From Streptomyces sp. NRRL S-244 (GTDB lineage: Bacteria > Actinomycetota > Actinomycetes > Streptomycetales > Streptomycetaceae), in NCBI RefSeq assembly GCF_000717915.1, contig NZ_JOCX01000021.1:62001-126000 (forward strand): a stretch of DNA of 64,000 nt, given 5' to 3'. Each line of letters opens with the position of its first letter. Within the stretch, counting starts at the first letter, position 1. A program made the position numbers and the translations under genes. The notes under the pieces were generated by a model. The model searched no databases. It had not been told where the DNA came from and was given only the letters and a program-made list of their open reading frames with translations. Positions 1-8,600 of this stretch are shown here, in pieces.

Positions 1-644
1 ACCTCGACGTTCTCCAGGGAGCAGGCGCCGCGGTTGATGATGTCGCGCAGACGGCCCGGGGTGGCGACGAGGACGTCGACGCCGCGCTCCAGGGCGTAGA
101 TCTGGTTGCCCATCGAGGTACCGCCGCAGACGACCTTCATCTTCAGGCCGAGCACGTCGCCGTACGGCTGGAGGGCGTCCGCGACCTGCATCGCGAGCTC
201 ACGCGTCGGCGTGAGGATGATCGCGCGGGGCTTCTTCTTCTCGGTGTGGCCACCGGCCAGGCGGGCCAGGGTGGGCAGACCGAAGGAGAGGGTCTTGCCG
301 GAGCCGGTGCGGCCGCGGCCGAGGATGTCCTTGCCGGCCAGGGCGTCCGGGATGGTCGCGGCCTGGATCGGGAAGGGGGCGGTGACACCGTTCTGCGCGA
401 GCTTGCGCACGACGCCCTCGGGCAGACCGAGGTCGCCGAAGGTGATGGTGGGCTCGGCGTCGGCGTCGTCCGCCTCGGCGTCGATGGACTGGTCGGTCGT
501 CACGTCGGCCTCAAGGGCCTCGATGATCTCGTCCGCCTCAGCGGCCTCGATCGCCTCGGTGACCACAAGGGCCTCGACGGCGTCGACGATCTCGTTCGAG
601 TCGTTCTCGGGCATGACGGCACGGTCAGAACTGGAAATGGACAT
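1..644 (-). CDS. DEAD-box ATP-dependent RNA helicase (N-terminal part, cut by window edge)
   Basis: The gene runs leftward and leaves the window, so only about 214 N-terminal residues are visible. After an acidic, low-complexity head of about 65 residues comes the RecA-like domain 1 of DEAD-box helicases. A Q-motif-like segment is followed by Walker A GRTGSGKT, motif Ia PTREL and motif Ib TPGRL. The DEAD box itself lies beyond the edge. These enzymes unwind short RNA duplexes using ATP and act in ribosome assembly, mRNA turnover or cold adaptation; which of these applies cannot be told here. The start is ATG at 644 (MSISSSDRAVMPEN); a second in-frame ATG at 614 is possible. The 290 bases up to the next gene hold its promoter region. 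Confidence 0.9.
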   Translation of the reverse strand, partial: MSISSSDRAVMPENDSNEIVDAVEALVVTEAIEAAEADEIIEALEADVTTDQSIDAEADDADAEPTITFGDLGLPEGVVRKLAQNGVTAPFPIQAATIPDALAGKDILGRGRTGSGKTLSFGLPTLARLAGGHTEKKKPRAIILTPTRELAMQVADALQPYGDVLGLKMKVVCGGTSMGNQIYALERGVDVLVATPGRLRDIINRGACSLENVE

Positions 645-935
645 GCGAAATGCGAAACCTTCCGGAGTCTCGGCACGCGCCCAAACTCCGTGAATCGCAA
701 ATCGACCGCCTCAATGCGGTCAGCCACGGCTAGGGAGAGTACGCGCCACACGGCGCTCTTCGGATTCGGCGCCGGGCAATGGGATCAAACGATCTATAAC
801 CATACGCACCCTCCCCCGGGTCTGGCAAGTCGCTCCGGCCAGACCCGCTCTGACCTGCGACGATCCACCCGATCCGGAAGGCCGGCACCCGACCGGCACC
901 CGGCCGGCACCACCCCCCGGGGCCGTCAGCCGCCC

Positions 936-1448
936 CTACGTGGCCGACGGGCTGGGCTCCGGAGCCGGGGGCGTCGGGGCCGGCGGAGTGGGCGAAGTCA
1001 CGGGCGGCGCCGGGGTCTGCGACTGGACCGGCGGCGGCGGTGTGACCTGCGCCCCACCGGAACCACCACTTCCAGATCCGCCCGAGGTCGGCTGCTGCCC
1101 CTGCCCGCCGGGCCCGCCGCCCGGACCGGCCGACGGCGAGGGGGCCCCGGGCCGGCCGGCGGGCGCGCCCGGGCTGGGGGAGGCCCCGGTGGCACCGGAC
1201 GCCTTGCCGTCCTCGGCCGGCTTCCCGTCCTCACCCGTCGCACCCGGCTTCGAGCCGTGGCCGTTGCCGTGGACCCCCGACCCCTTGCCGGAAGCGGAAC
1301 CTCCGGCCGCCTCCGCGGCCGCCTTGCGGTCCGCCGACGAGGAGGGCCCGGGCTTCGCGCCGGCCTCGCCGACGCTCATGCAGCCCGCCGTGGCCGCGAC
1401 CGCGAGCACGGCGGCGGCCAGCCGGAGGGAAGCGGACAACTGGCGCAC
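936..1448 (-). CDS. Putative Pro/Gly/Ser-rich secreted lipoprotein
   Basis: A predicted 170-residue protein. It has a basic N-terminus (VRQLSASLRLA), a hydrophobic stretch and a cysteine in the context AATAGC, which fits a somewhat atypical lipobox, so export and lipid anchoring are likely. Everything after about residue 35 is low complexity: Gly/Ser/Lys-rich first, then long Pro/Ala/Ser/Thr stretches typical of cell-wall-spanning linkers. No folded domain is recognisable. I chose the GTG at 1448 because an AGGAGG ribosome-binding site lies 7 bases upstream; longer in-frame readings lack one and bury the signal peptide. Function unknown. It faces the crcB operon on the same strand but 177 bases separate them, so it may be transcribed independently. 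Confidence 0.7.
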   Translation of the reverse strand: MRQLSASLRLAAAVLAVAATAGCMSVGEAGAKPGPSSSADRKAAAEAAGGSASGKGSGVHGNGHGSKPGATGEDGKPAEDGKASGATGASPSPGAPAGRPGAPSPSAGPGGGPGGQGQQPTSGGSGSGGSGGAQVTPPPPVQSQTPAPPVTSPTPPAPTPPAPEPSPSAT

Positions 1449-1625
1449 GGGGCACCTCCTGGGGGTCCCCCGGCGGCAGCCGGGGTGGGCGGTCAGGGTC
1501 CGCGGTGAGCGGGTCAATGTGCCCAACTCCCTTTGCCCCGTAAGGGACACGCCCTTGGGGACACCGCCTGTCCGCAATCCGCCGGCCACGCCCGCGCACC
1601 ACGCGCCGCCGGCAGGCCGGACCGC

Positions 1626-2000
1626 TCAGGCGAACAACTGCCGCGCCACCTGCGACCCCAGTGTCACCGCGCCCAGCCCCGCCAGCACCGAGGCCGCCAC
1701 GTTCGCCGCCGCCAGGAACCGCCGGCCGCGCTCGTAGAGCCGCAGCGTCTCGTACGAGAACGTCGAGTACGTGCTCAGCGCCCCGCAAAGCCCCGGCCCG
1801 AGCAGCAGGTTCAGCCGCTCGGAGGCCGCGCCGGCCAGCACCGCCCCGGCCAGCGCCCCGAGCACCAGGCACGCCCCCGCGTTCACCACGAAGGTCCCCC
1901 ACGGGAACAGCGAATCGTGCCGCGCCTGCACCGCACGGTCCGTCAGATAGCGCAGCGGCGCCCCCACGACCGCCCCCGCCACCACCAGCAGCCAGTTCAC
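1626..2000 (-). CDS. crcB: Fluoride channel subunit CrcB/FluC, second copy
   Basis: A 124-residue membrane protein with about four hydrophobic segments, the usual size for FluC. Family landmarks are visible: [14 protein letters not shown] near the N-terminus, [14 protein letters not shown] in the second segment and a STYSTFSYE loop. FluC proteins form dual-topology dimeric channels that export fluoride. The GTG start at 2000 shares four bases (GTGA) with the stop of the upstream crcB, so the two are probably translated together. Actinobacteria often carry two adjacent crcB genes whose products may form a heterodimer; that is inference here. No fluoride riboswitch was seen upstream of the operon. 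Confidence 0.9.
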   Translation of the reverse strand: MNWLLVVAGAVVGAPLRYLTDRAVQARHDSLFPWGTFVVNAGACLVLGALAGAVLAGAASERLNLLLGPGLCGALSTYSTFSYETLRLYERGRRFLAAANVAASVLAGLGAVTLGSQVARQLFA

Positions 2001-2572
2001 GCCGGCCTCCGCGGGCCGCCCCGTACGGGAAGACCGGTCGCGAGTCGGGTCACCGCGGCCCCCGCCCACACGGCGCCCAGCGCCGCCACCACCGTGAGCC
2101 CGGCGTACGCCAGCGCGCGCCCGGCCTCCCCGGCGTCCAGCAGCCGCGAGAAGTCCAGCGCGTACGTGGAGAACGTGGTGAACCCGCCGAGCACCCCGAC
2201 CCCGGCGAACGGCCGGACCAGCGGATGCGGGGCCGTCCGGCCGCCCTCACTGATCAGCACCATCAGCACCCCGATCAGTGCGCAGCCGGTCACATTGGTC
2301 CAGAGGGTCGTCCACGGGAAGGCCCCGGGCCCGGCGGCCGGCCACAGCAGCGAGGCCCCGTACCGCGCCGAGGCCCCGAGCGCGCCGCCCGCCGCGATCG
2401 CCGAGAGCACCGGGCCGGGCCGTTCGGCGCGCTGCCCGGGCACATGGAGGTCGACATCCGGATCGATCGCCTCCGACCCCAAGCCCCAATTCGAGTCCGA
2501 GCCCAAGCCCGGGTCCGAGCCCGAGCCCGGGCCCGCGCCCGCACCTCCGCGCCGCTGCTCCGCCCCGGTCAC
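1997..2572 (-). CDS. crcB: Fluoride channel subunit CrcB/FluC, first copy, with long N-terminal extension
   Basis: A 191-residue protein. Residues from about 57 onward are a standard CrcB/FluC domain with [25 protein letters not shown] and [12 protein letters not shown] motifs and four hydrophobic segments. The first roughly 55 residues are a Gly/Ser/Asp-rich, repetitive extension not needed for the channel fold and encoded by imperfect short repeats (about 2490-2545), so the true start could lie further in. The GTG chosen at 2572 overlaps the upstream zincin-like gene's stop as GTGA. Downstream, its own stop overlaps the second crcB by GTGA. It is the middle gene of a tightly coupled three-gene operon. 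Confidence 0.85.
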   Translation of the reverse strand: MTGAEQRRGGAGAGPGSGSDPGLGSDSNWGLGSEAIDPDVDLHVPGQRAERPGPVLSAIAAGGALGASARYGASLLWPAAGPGAFPWTTLWTNVTGCALIGVLMVLISEGGRTAPHPLVRPFAGVGVLGGFTTFSTYALDFSRLLDAGEAGRALAYAGLTVVAALGAVWAGAAVTRLATGLPVRGGPRRPA

Positions 2573-2919
2573 CCGTAGCCCAGCGCGTGCAGCCGCTCGT
2601 CGTCGATCCCGAAGTGATGGGCGATCTCGTGGACCACGGTGACCTCCGTCTCCGCGATCACGCTCTCCCGGTCCTCGCACATCCGCAACGTGGGGTTCCG
2701 GTAGATCGTGATCCGGTCCGGCAGCACCCCGGCGTACCACTCGCCCCGGTCCGTCAGCGGGGTTCCCTCGTACAGACCCAGCAGCTCGGGATCGTCCGCC
2801 GGCGGTTCGTCCTCGACGAACACCGCCACGTTGTCCATCAGCCGCGTCAGCTCCGGCGGGATGCGGTCCAGGGCCTCTGCGACGAGCTCTTCGAACTCCT
2901 CGCGCGTCATCTCCAGCAC
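2569..2919 (-). CDS. Minimal zincin-like metallopeptidase family protein
   Basis: A small protein (about 116 residues) belonging to the compact 'metallopeptidase family' seen across actinobacteria. The visible signature is [13 protein letters not shown], a zinc-type HEXXH with a following Asp, near the C-terminus. The N-terminus begins [16 protein letters not shown], the usual start of this family. I prefer the GTG at 2919 (GGAGG about 12 bases upstream) but ATG at 2910 is also possible. Whether it cleaves anything is unknown; related small zincins have shown little activity. It is first in an operon with two crcB genes through a GTGA overlap, though no functional link to fluoride export is evident. 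Confidence 0.85.
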   Translation of the reverse strand: MLEMTREEFEELVAEALDRIPPELTRLMDNVAVFVEDEPPADDPELLGLYEGTPLTDRGEWYAGVLPDRITIYRNPTLRMCEDRESVIAETEVTVVHEIAHHFGIDDERLHALGYG

Positions 2920-3047
2920 CGGGCCATTGTCCCTCCGGTGGGGGCGCCTTCCACATGCGGGGGAGAAACCGTTTTGGCGATAGCCCCCCGGATCCCATAT
3001 GCTTCTCACGTCCCCGACGCGCTGGAAAGCGCCCAGGCGGGCCTTTA

Positions 3048-3120
3048 GCCCTCATCGTCTAGTGGCCCAGGACGCCGCCCTTTCAAGGCGGTAGCACGGG
3101 TTCGAATCCCGTTGGGGGTA
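3048..3120 (+). tRNA. tRNA-Glu (TTC)
   Basis: A cloverleaf folds with a 7-bp acceptor stem (two G·U-type pairs), the anticodon loop reading TTC, and a TTCGAAT T-loop. No CCA is encoded. First gene of a Glu-Asp-Phe tRNA run, probably transcribed together. Confidence 0.93.
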
Positions 3121-3159
3121 CGCATTACCGTGTGCAAGACTTGGTCTCGCACACTGCAA

Positions 3160-3233
3160 GGTCCTGTGGAGCAGTTGGTTAGCTCGCCACCCTGTCAAGG
3201 TGGAGGTCGCGGGTTCAAGTCCCGTCAGGATCG
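3160..3233 (+). tRNA. tRNA-Asp (GTC), copy 1
   Basis: A 74-base cloverleaf with acceptor GGTCCTG/CAGGATC, anticodon GTC in the loop CTGTCAA and T-loop TTCAAGT. A near-identical copy lies at 9648-9721, differing by a compensatory change at acceptor pair 3. Confidence 0.95.
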
Positions 3234-3255
3234 CTGAGGCCGGAAACGGTCTCGT

Positions 3256-3332
3256 GGCTGGGTAGCTCAGTTGGTACGAGCGATCGCCTGAAAAGCGATA
3301 GGTCGCCGGTTCGACCCCGGCCCCAGCCACCA
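3256..3332 (+). tRNA. tRNA-Phe (GAA), CCA encoded
   Basis: Acceptor GGCTGGG pairs with CCCAGCC. The anticodon loop CTGAAAA gives GAA. The discriminator A is followed by a genomically encoded CCA at 3330-3332. Last gene of the three-tRNA run. Confidence 0.95.
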
Positions 3333-3334
3333 CT

Positions 3335-3365
3335 AGAAGGCCCCGTCCATCGGACGGGGCCTTCT
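3335..3365 (+). terminator. Hairpin terminator after the tRNA cluster
   Basis: A perfect 14-bp stem (AGAAGGCCCCGTCC with its complement) and a 3-base loop lie directly after tRNA-Phe and immediately before the stop of the convergent ccdA-like gene. It probably serves both directions. Confidence 0.75.
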
Positions 3366-3368
3366 GCG

Positions 3369-4250
3369 TTACTCGGCCCCTCCCTCCGGACCTCCCTCCG
3401 GACCTCCCTCCGGACCGCCCTCCGGACCGGTACGACGGCGCCACTGCGTCACGCCGACCGCCGCCGCGCCCGCCGCCACCAGCCCGAGCAGCGCCCAGTC
3501 CGGAACCGCGTCCGCGAACGACCTGACCCGCTGCTCCACCGCGTACGAGTCGTCCACGTCGAGCAGCCCCGGCAGCGCGCTCGCCCCGTCGTACGCGAGG
3601 AACAGCGCGCCGAGGGCGATGAAGAACAGCCCCGACAGCAGCGAGGTGGTGTGCAGCTCGAAGCGGCCCACCCGGACGGCCCGCCCGCGCAGCCAGCGCC
3701 GCCGGCCCAGGTCGAACCGCTCCCACAGCAGCGCCAGCAGGAACAGCGGTACGGCCATCCCCAGCGCGTATACCGCCAGCAGCAGGCCGCCGTAGACCGG
3801 GCTGCCGCTGACCGCCGCCACCGTCAGGACGCTGCCGAGGATCGGACCGGCGCAGAACCCGGCCAGCCCGTAGACCGCGCCCAGCGCGTACACCGACAGG
3901 GCGGTGGTCGGCCGGATCCGCCCCGACAGCTCCGAGATCCGCTTCGAGGCGAAGCCCAGGCCCAGGATCTGCGCGACCCCGAGCGCGATGATCAGCCAGC
4001 CGCCGGCCAGGACGAGCCCGTCGCGGTTGCTGTGGAAGAACCGCCCGGCGTACGAGCCGGCCGCGCCCAGCGGTACGAGTGTGCTCGCGAGGCCCGCGTA
4101 GAAGATCCCGGTCCGCGCCAGCAGCCGCGAGGCGGAGTCGATCGAGTACGCGAAGAACGCGGGGAGCAGCAGCGCGCTGCACGGGCTGAGCAGCGCGAGC
4201 AGCCCGCCCAGCAGCGCGGCCAGGTACCCGATGTCGCCGACGCCGGTCAC
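3369..4250 (-). CDS. CcdA-family cytochrome c biogenesis / thiol-disulfide electron-transfer membrane protein
   Basis: A 293-residue membrane protein with about six hydrophobic segments. The two conserved cysteines of CcdA/DsbD-beta proteins are visible in LLSPCSALLLPAF (near residue 26) and GFCAGPILG. CcdA passes electrons from cytoplasmic thioredoxin to extracytoplasmic thiol proteins. The GTG start at 4250 overlaps the stop of the DsbA-like gene (GTGA), so the pair is an operon that can reduce or recycle disulfides outside the membrane. A large loop (RFELHTTS... to ...FADAVPDW) precedes the last segment. The C-terminus is an odd GPEG repeat encoded by four 12-base units. Could instead serve mercury or other thiol pathways, but the partner supports general redox work. 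Confidence 0.85.
   Translation of the reverse strand: MTGVGDIGYLAALLGGLLALLSPCSALLLPAFFAYSIDSASRLLARTGIFYAGLASTLVPLGAAGSYAGRFFHSNRDGLVLAGGWLIIALGVAQILGLGFASKRISELSGRIRPTTALSVYALGAVYGLAGFCAGPILGSVLTVAAVSGSPVYGGLLLAVYALGMAVPLFLLALLWERFDLGRRRWLRGRAVRVGRFELHTTSLLSGLFFIALGALFLAYDGASALPGLLDVDDSYAVEQRVRSFADAVPDWALLGLVAAGAAAVGVTQWRRRTGPEGGPEGGPEGGPEGGAE
3379..3426. repeat. Four 12-bp tandem repeats inside the ccdA-like gene
   Basis: Unit CCTCCCTCCGGA, three exact copies and one with a single change. It encodes the GGPE-type tail of the CcdA-like protein. Being a multiple of three, copy-number change would keep the frame. Confidence 0.9.
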
Positions 4251-5053
4251 CGCGCGCCCTGGCCGTCGGCCTGCGGCTCGGCCTGCGCCTTGGCCTGCGC
4301 CTTGGCCTTGGCGATCGCCGCGGCGAAGGCGTCGAGCGGCTGGGCGCCCGCGATCGGCTGCCCGTTGACCAGGAAGGACGGGGTGGAGGTGACGCCGATG
4401 CGGTAGCCCTCCTCCTGGTCCTTCTGCAGGGCGGCCGTGGCGGCCTCGCCGGCCATGTCCCGCTGGAACCGCTCCAGGTCCGGGACCCCGGCCTCGCGGG
4501 CCAGCTCCAGCAGCCGCGCCTGGCCGAAGCCCTTCTCCTTGGCTCCGTCGGCGTAAGCGGCCGCGTGGAACTGCGCGAACCGGTCCTGCTGCCCGGCGGC
4601 CCAGGCGGCCTTGGCGGCGGCCTCGGAGTCGGCGCCGAAGATCGGGAAGTTGCGCCACTCGATGCGCAGGGTGCCGTCCTCGACGTACTTCTTCACCAGT
4701 GCGGGTTCGGTGTCGCGGGCGAATTTGCCGCAGTAGCCGCACTTGAAGTCGGAGTACTCGATCAGCACGACGGGTGCGTCCGCCCGGCCGGCGGCCAGCT
4801 TGTCGCCGGACTCGCGCCGGGCCAGCTTCGCCAGCTCGGCGTGGACGTCCGAGCCCTTGGGCGCGGCCGCGGCGGAGGAGGAGGTCCGGGCGGACCTGTC
4901 CTCGGGCGCGGTGGCCTGCCAGGACACGATCCCGAGGGTGACGGCGGCGACCGCGACCCCTGCGGAGATCAGCAGCCGCTTGCGCGCGGAAGCGGAAGAA
5001 GAAGAGGACGAAGAAGAGGACGAGGAAGAAGAACGCGGACGGGAAGAGGACAT
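4247..5053 (-). CDS. Membrane-anchored DsbA-like thioredoxin-fold protein
   Basis: A 268-residue protein. Residues 1-25 are Arg/Ser with an extraordinary run of about 14 serines. A single transmembrane anchor (about residues 27-45, LLISAGVAVAAVTLGIVSW) follows, then an extracytoplasmic DsbA/thioredoxin-like domain. The active site is CGYC in YSDFKCGYCGKF and the cis-proline loop is VTSTPSF. Members of this family oxidise or isomerise disulfides outside the membrane. Coupling to the downstream CcdA-like gene (4-base overlap) suggests CcdA keeps it reduced. The C-terminus ends in an AKAKAQAKAQ tail. ATG start at 5053. The cytoplasmic serine tract is encoded by GAAGA-type repeats and looks prone to slippage. 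Confidence 0.88.
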   Translation of the reverse strand: MSSSRPRSSSSSSSSSSSSSASARKRLLISAGVAVAAVTLGIVSWQATAPEDRSARTSSSAAAAPKGSDVHAELAKLARRESGDKLAAGRADAPVVLIEYSDFKCGYCGKFARDTEPALVKKYVEDGTLRIEWRNFPIFGADSEAAAKAAWAAGQQDRFAQFHAAAYADGAKEKGFGQARLLELAREAGVPDLERFQRDMAGEAATAALQKDQEEGYRIGVTSTPSFLVNGQPIAGAQPLDAFAAAIAKAKAQAKAQAEPQADGQGAR

Positions 5054-5107
5054 ACGGGTGCTCCAGAGCTGCGGGTGGTGAATCGGACCGGCGGGAGGGC
5101 CGGTCCT

Positions 5108-5524
5108 CTACACCCGCATCACGGACAGCTCCACCGGACCCGGAGCCGGCTGGTCCGGCCCCCGTACGAGCACCCGCACCGGCGGCGCCCGGTCAGCCCA
5201 GGCCTGTTCCACCGCGGGCCGCCCCACCGGGGCGTGCGCGTGCTCCCCGGCGCCCCGCGGCGGCACGCCCGGGGCCTGCCCGTGGTCCCGGGTCCCGGGA
5301 TCACACGAGGGCCCCCGCCCGGCGGCGGCCGCGGCGTGCACGGGAGCAGCAGTGGCGCCGGACACCGAAGCGGACACCCCACCCGAAACCGCACCCGAAA
5401 CCGGAACAGAAACCGGAACAGATGCGAAACCCGGAACCGGAAGCGCCGCCGCGGGCACCGCACACCCCACCAGCACCGCGAGCACGGCGGCGAGCAGCCA
5501 CCACACACCACGGGCGCGGGACAT
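5108..5524 (-). CDS. Small secreted protein of unknown function
   Basis: A 138-residue predicted exported protein. The N-terminus MSRARGVWWLLAAVLAVLVGCAVPAAALP is a clear signal peptide, with a cysteine (LVGC) that could be a lipobox. A Val/Pro/Ser/Gly-rich stretch (PVSVPVSGAVSGG) and a His/Pro-rich middle follow. The C-terminal 35 residues (VRVLVRGPDQPAPGPVELSVMRV) look more ordered. No domain recognised. It lies 54 bases upstream of the DsbA-like gene on the same strand and could share its transcript; it has one cysteine in the mature part and is thus a conceivable redox substrate, which is speculation. Confidence 0.6.
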   Translation of the reverse strand: MSRARGVWWLLAAVLAVLVGCAVPAAALPVPGFASVPVSVPVSGAVSGGVSASVSGATAAPVHAAAAAGRGPSCDPGTRDHGQAPGVPPRGAGEHAHAPVGRPAVEQAWADRAPPVRVLVRGPDQPAPGPVELSVMRV

Positions 5525-5642
5525 GGCGGGCCTCTCACTCGGTCAGCGGATCGGTTCAGGTGATCTCGTCCCGAAATGGTACGGGGAGGGTGCACAAATG
5601 CGTTCGCCACCCGGCGCCTGCGGGTGAGATCCTCGATCAGGT

Positions 5643-8600
5643 ATGTCTACTTCCTTCGCCGCCCTGCAGACGCTTCTCGGTGAGATCTCCCTCCGTGACG
5701 CGCACCGCCTCGGCCGCCGCCTCGAAGGCGCCCGCCGCATCCGAAAGCCCGAGGCCAAGCAGGCCGTGCTCGACGAGATCGCCGCGGAGGCCGAGAAGGC
5801 CGCCGCGCGACTGGCCGGCCGTGCCTCGCGGATGCCGGAGGTCACGTATCCCGAGAACCTGCCCGTCAGCCAGAAGAAGGACGAGATCGCCGAGGCGATA
5901 CGCGACCACCAGGTCGTGATCGTCGCCGGTGAGACCGGTTCCGGCAAGACCACGCAGATCCCCAAGATCTGCATGGAGCTGGGCCGCGGTGTCCGGGGCA
6001 TGATCGGGCACACCCAGCCCCGCCGGATCGCCGCCCGCACGGTCGCCGAGCGGATCGCCGAGGAACTGAAGTCCGAGATCGGTCAGACCGTCGGCTGGAA
6101 GGTCCGGTTCACCGACCAGGTGGACCAGGACGCGACCTTCGTGAAGCTGATGACCGACGGCATCCTGCTCGCCGAGATCCAGACGGACCGCGAGCTGCGC
6201 GCGTACGACACGATCATCATCGACGAGGCCCACGAACGCAGCCTCAACATCGACTTCCTGCTGGGCTACCTGGCCACGCTGCTGCCCAAGCGCCCCGACC
6301 TCAAGGTGATCATCACCTCGGCGACGATCGACCCGGAGCGGTTCTCCCGGCACTTCGGCGATGCCCCGATCGTCGAGGTCAGCGGCCGTACGTACCCGGT
6401 CGAGGTGCGCTATCGGCCGCTCCTCGAAGAGGATGGCGAGGACAGCGACCGGGACCAGATCACCGCGATCTGCGAGGCCGTCGACGAGCTCCAGTCGGAG
6501 GGCCCCGGCGACGTCCTGGTCTTCCTCTCCGGCGAGCGCGAGATCCGCGACACGGCGGACGCCCTGAACAAGCGGAATCTCCGCTTCACTGAAGTCCTCC
6601 CCCTCTACGCGCGCCTCTCGCACGCCGAGCAGCACCGGGTGTTCCAGCAGCACACCGGCCGCAGGATCGTTCTCGCGACCAACGTCGCCGAGACCTCCCT
6701 CACCGTTCCCGGCATCAAGTACGTGATCGACCCGGGCACCGCCCGGATCTCCCGCTACAGCCACCGCACCAAGGTCCAGCGCCTGCCCATCGAGCGGATC
6801 TCCCAGGCCAGCGCCAACCAGCGCAAGGGCCGCTGCGGCCGTACCAGCGACGGCATCTGCATCCGCCTGTACTCCGAGGACGACTTCCTCTCCCGTCCCG
6901 AGTTCACGGACGCCGAGATCCTGCGCACGAACCTGGCGTCCGTCATCCTCCAGATGACCGCGGCCGGCCTCGGCGAGATCGAGAAGTTCCCCTTCATCGA
7001 CCCGCCGGACCACCGCAACATCCGCGACGGCGTCCAGCTGCTCCAGGAGCTCGGGGCGCTCGACCCGAACGAGAAGGACCACAAGAAGCGGCTCACCCAG
7101 ATGGGCCGCCAGCTCTCCCAGCTCCCCGTGGACCCTCGCCTGGCCCGCATGGTCGTCGAGGCGGACAAGAACAACTGCGTCCGCGAGGTCATGGTCATCG
7201 CGGCGGCCCTGTCCATCCAGGACCCGCGCGAGCGGCCCTCGGACAAGCAGACGCAGGCCGACCAGAACCACGCCCGCTTCAAGGACGAGACCAGCGACTT
7301 CCTCTCGTTCCTCAACATGTGGCGCTACGTCCGCGAGCAGCAGAAGGAGCGCGGCTCGTCCTCGTTCCGCCGGATGTGCAAGCAGGAGTACCTGAACTTC
7401 CTGCGGATCCGCGAGTGGCAGGACATCTACTCGCAGCTGCGTACGGTCGCCAAGGGCATGGGCATCCACGTCAACGAGGGCGACGCCCCCGAGACGAGCG
7501 TGCACATCTCGCTGCTGGCCGGCCTGCTCTCGCACATCGGCCTCAAGGACACCGACAAGAACGAGTACCTGGGGGCCCGGTCCGCCAAGTTCGCGATCTT
7601 CCCGGGCTCGGCGCTCTTCAAGAAGCAGCCGAAGTTCCTGATGTCGGCGGAGCTGGTGGAGACCTCGCGGCTGTGGGCCCGGGTCAACGCCAAGGTGGAG
7701 CCGGAGTGGGTCGAGCCGCTCGCCCAGCACCTGATCAAGCGCACGTACAGCGAGCCGCACTGGGAGAAGGACCAGGCGGCCGTCATGGCGTACGAGAAGG
7801 TCACGCTGTACGGCGTGCCGATCGTCGCCCAGCGGAAGATCAACTACGGCCGGATCGACGCCGAGGTCTCGCGCGAGCTGTTCATCCGCAACGCACTGGT
7901 CGAGGGCGACTGGCGCACGCACCACAAGTTCTACGCCGACAACCGCAAGCTCCTCACCGAGGTCGAGGAGCTGGAGAACCGGGCGCGGCGCCGCGACATC
8001 GTGGTCGACGACGAGACCCTCTTCGACTTCTACGACCAGCGGATCCCCGAGCACGTGGTCTCCGGGGCGCACTTCGACTCGTGGTGGAAGCACAAGAAGC
8101 GGGACGAGCCCGAACTCCTCGACTTCGAGCGCGAGATGCTGCTCACCGAGAAGGCGGCCGGAGTCACCAAGGCCGACTACCCGGACTCCTGGCGCCAGGG
8201 GCAGCTCAAGTTCCGGGTGACCTACCAGTTCGAGCCCGGCGCGGACGCGGACGGCGTGACCGTCCACATCCCGCTCCAGGTGCTGAACCAGGTCACCGAC
8301 GAGGGCTTCGACTGGCAGATCCCGGGCCTGCGGGAAGAGGTCGTCACCGAGCTGATCCGGTCGCTGCCGAAGCCGATCCGCCGGCACTACGTGCCCGCAC
8401 CGAACTTCGCGACCCGCTTCCTGGACACGGCCGTACCCCTCCAGGAGCCGCTGCCGGTGACGCTGGCGCGCGAGCTCCAGCGGATGGTCGGGGTCCCGGT
8501 CACCGCCGAGGACTTCGACCTCGGCCGGATCCCGGACCACCTGAAGATCACGTTCCGGATCGTCGACGAGCGCCGCAAGAACCTCGCCGAGGACAAGGAC

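Noticed and set aside
246..1508. A 420-codon rightward frame across the helicase start and lipoprotein gene
   Set aside because: Arg/Gly-rich antisense translation with no domain. It lies opposite two better-supported genes with ribosome-binding sites.
2573..3000. Fluoride riboswitch upstream of the crcB operon
   Set aside because: I looked for the conserved GGNGAUGG-type start and pseudoknot pattern and saw none.
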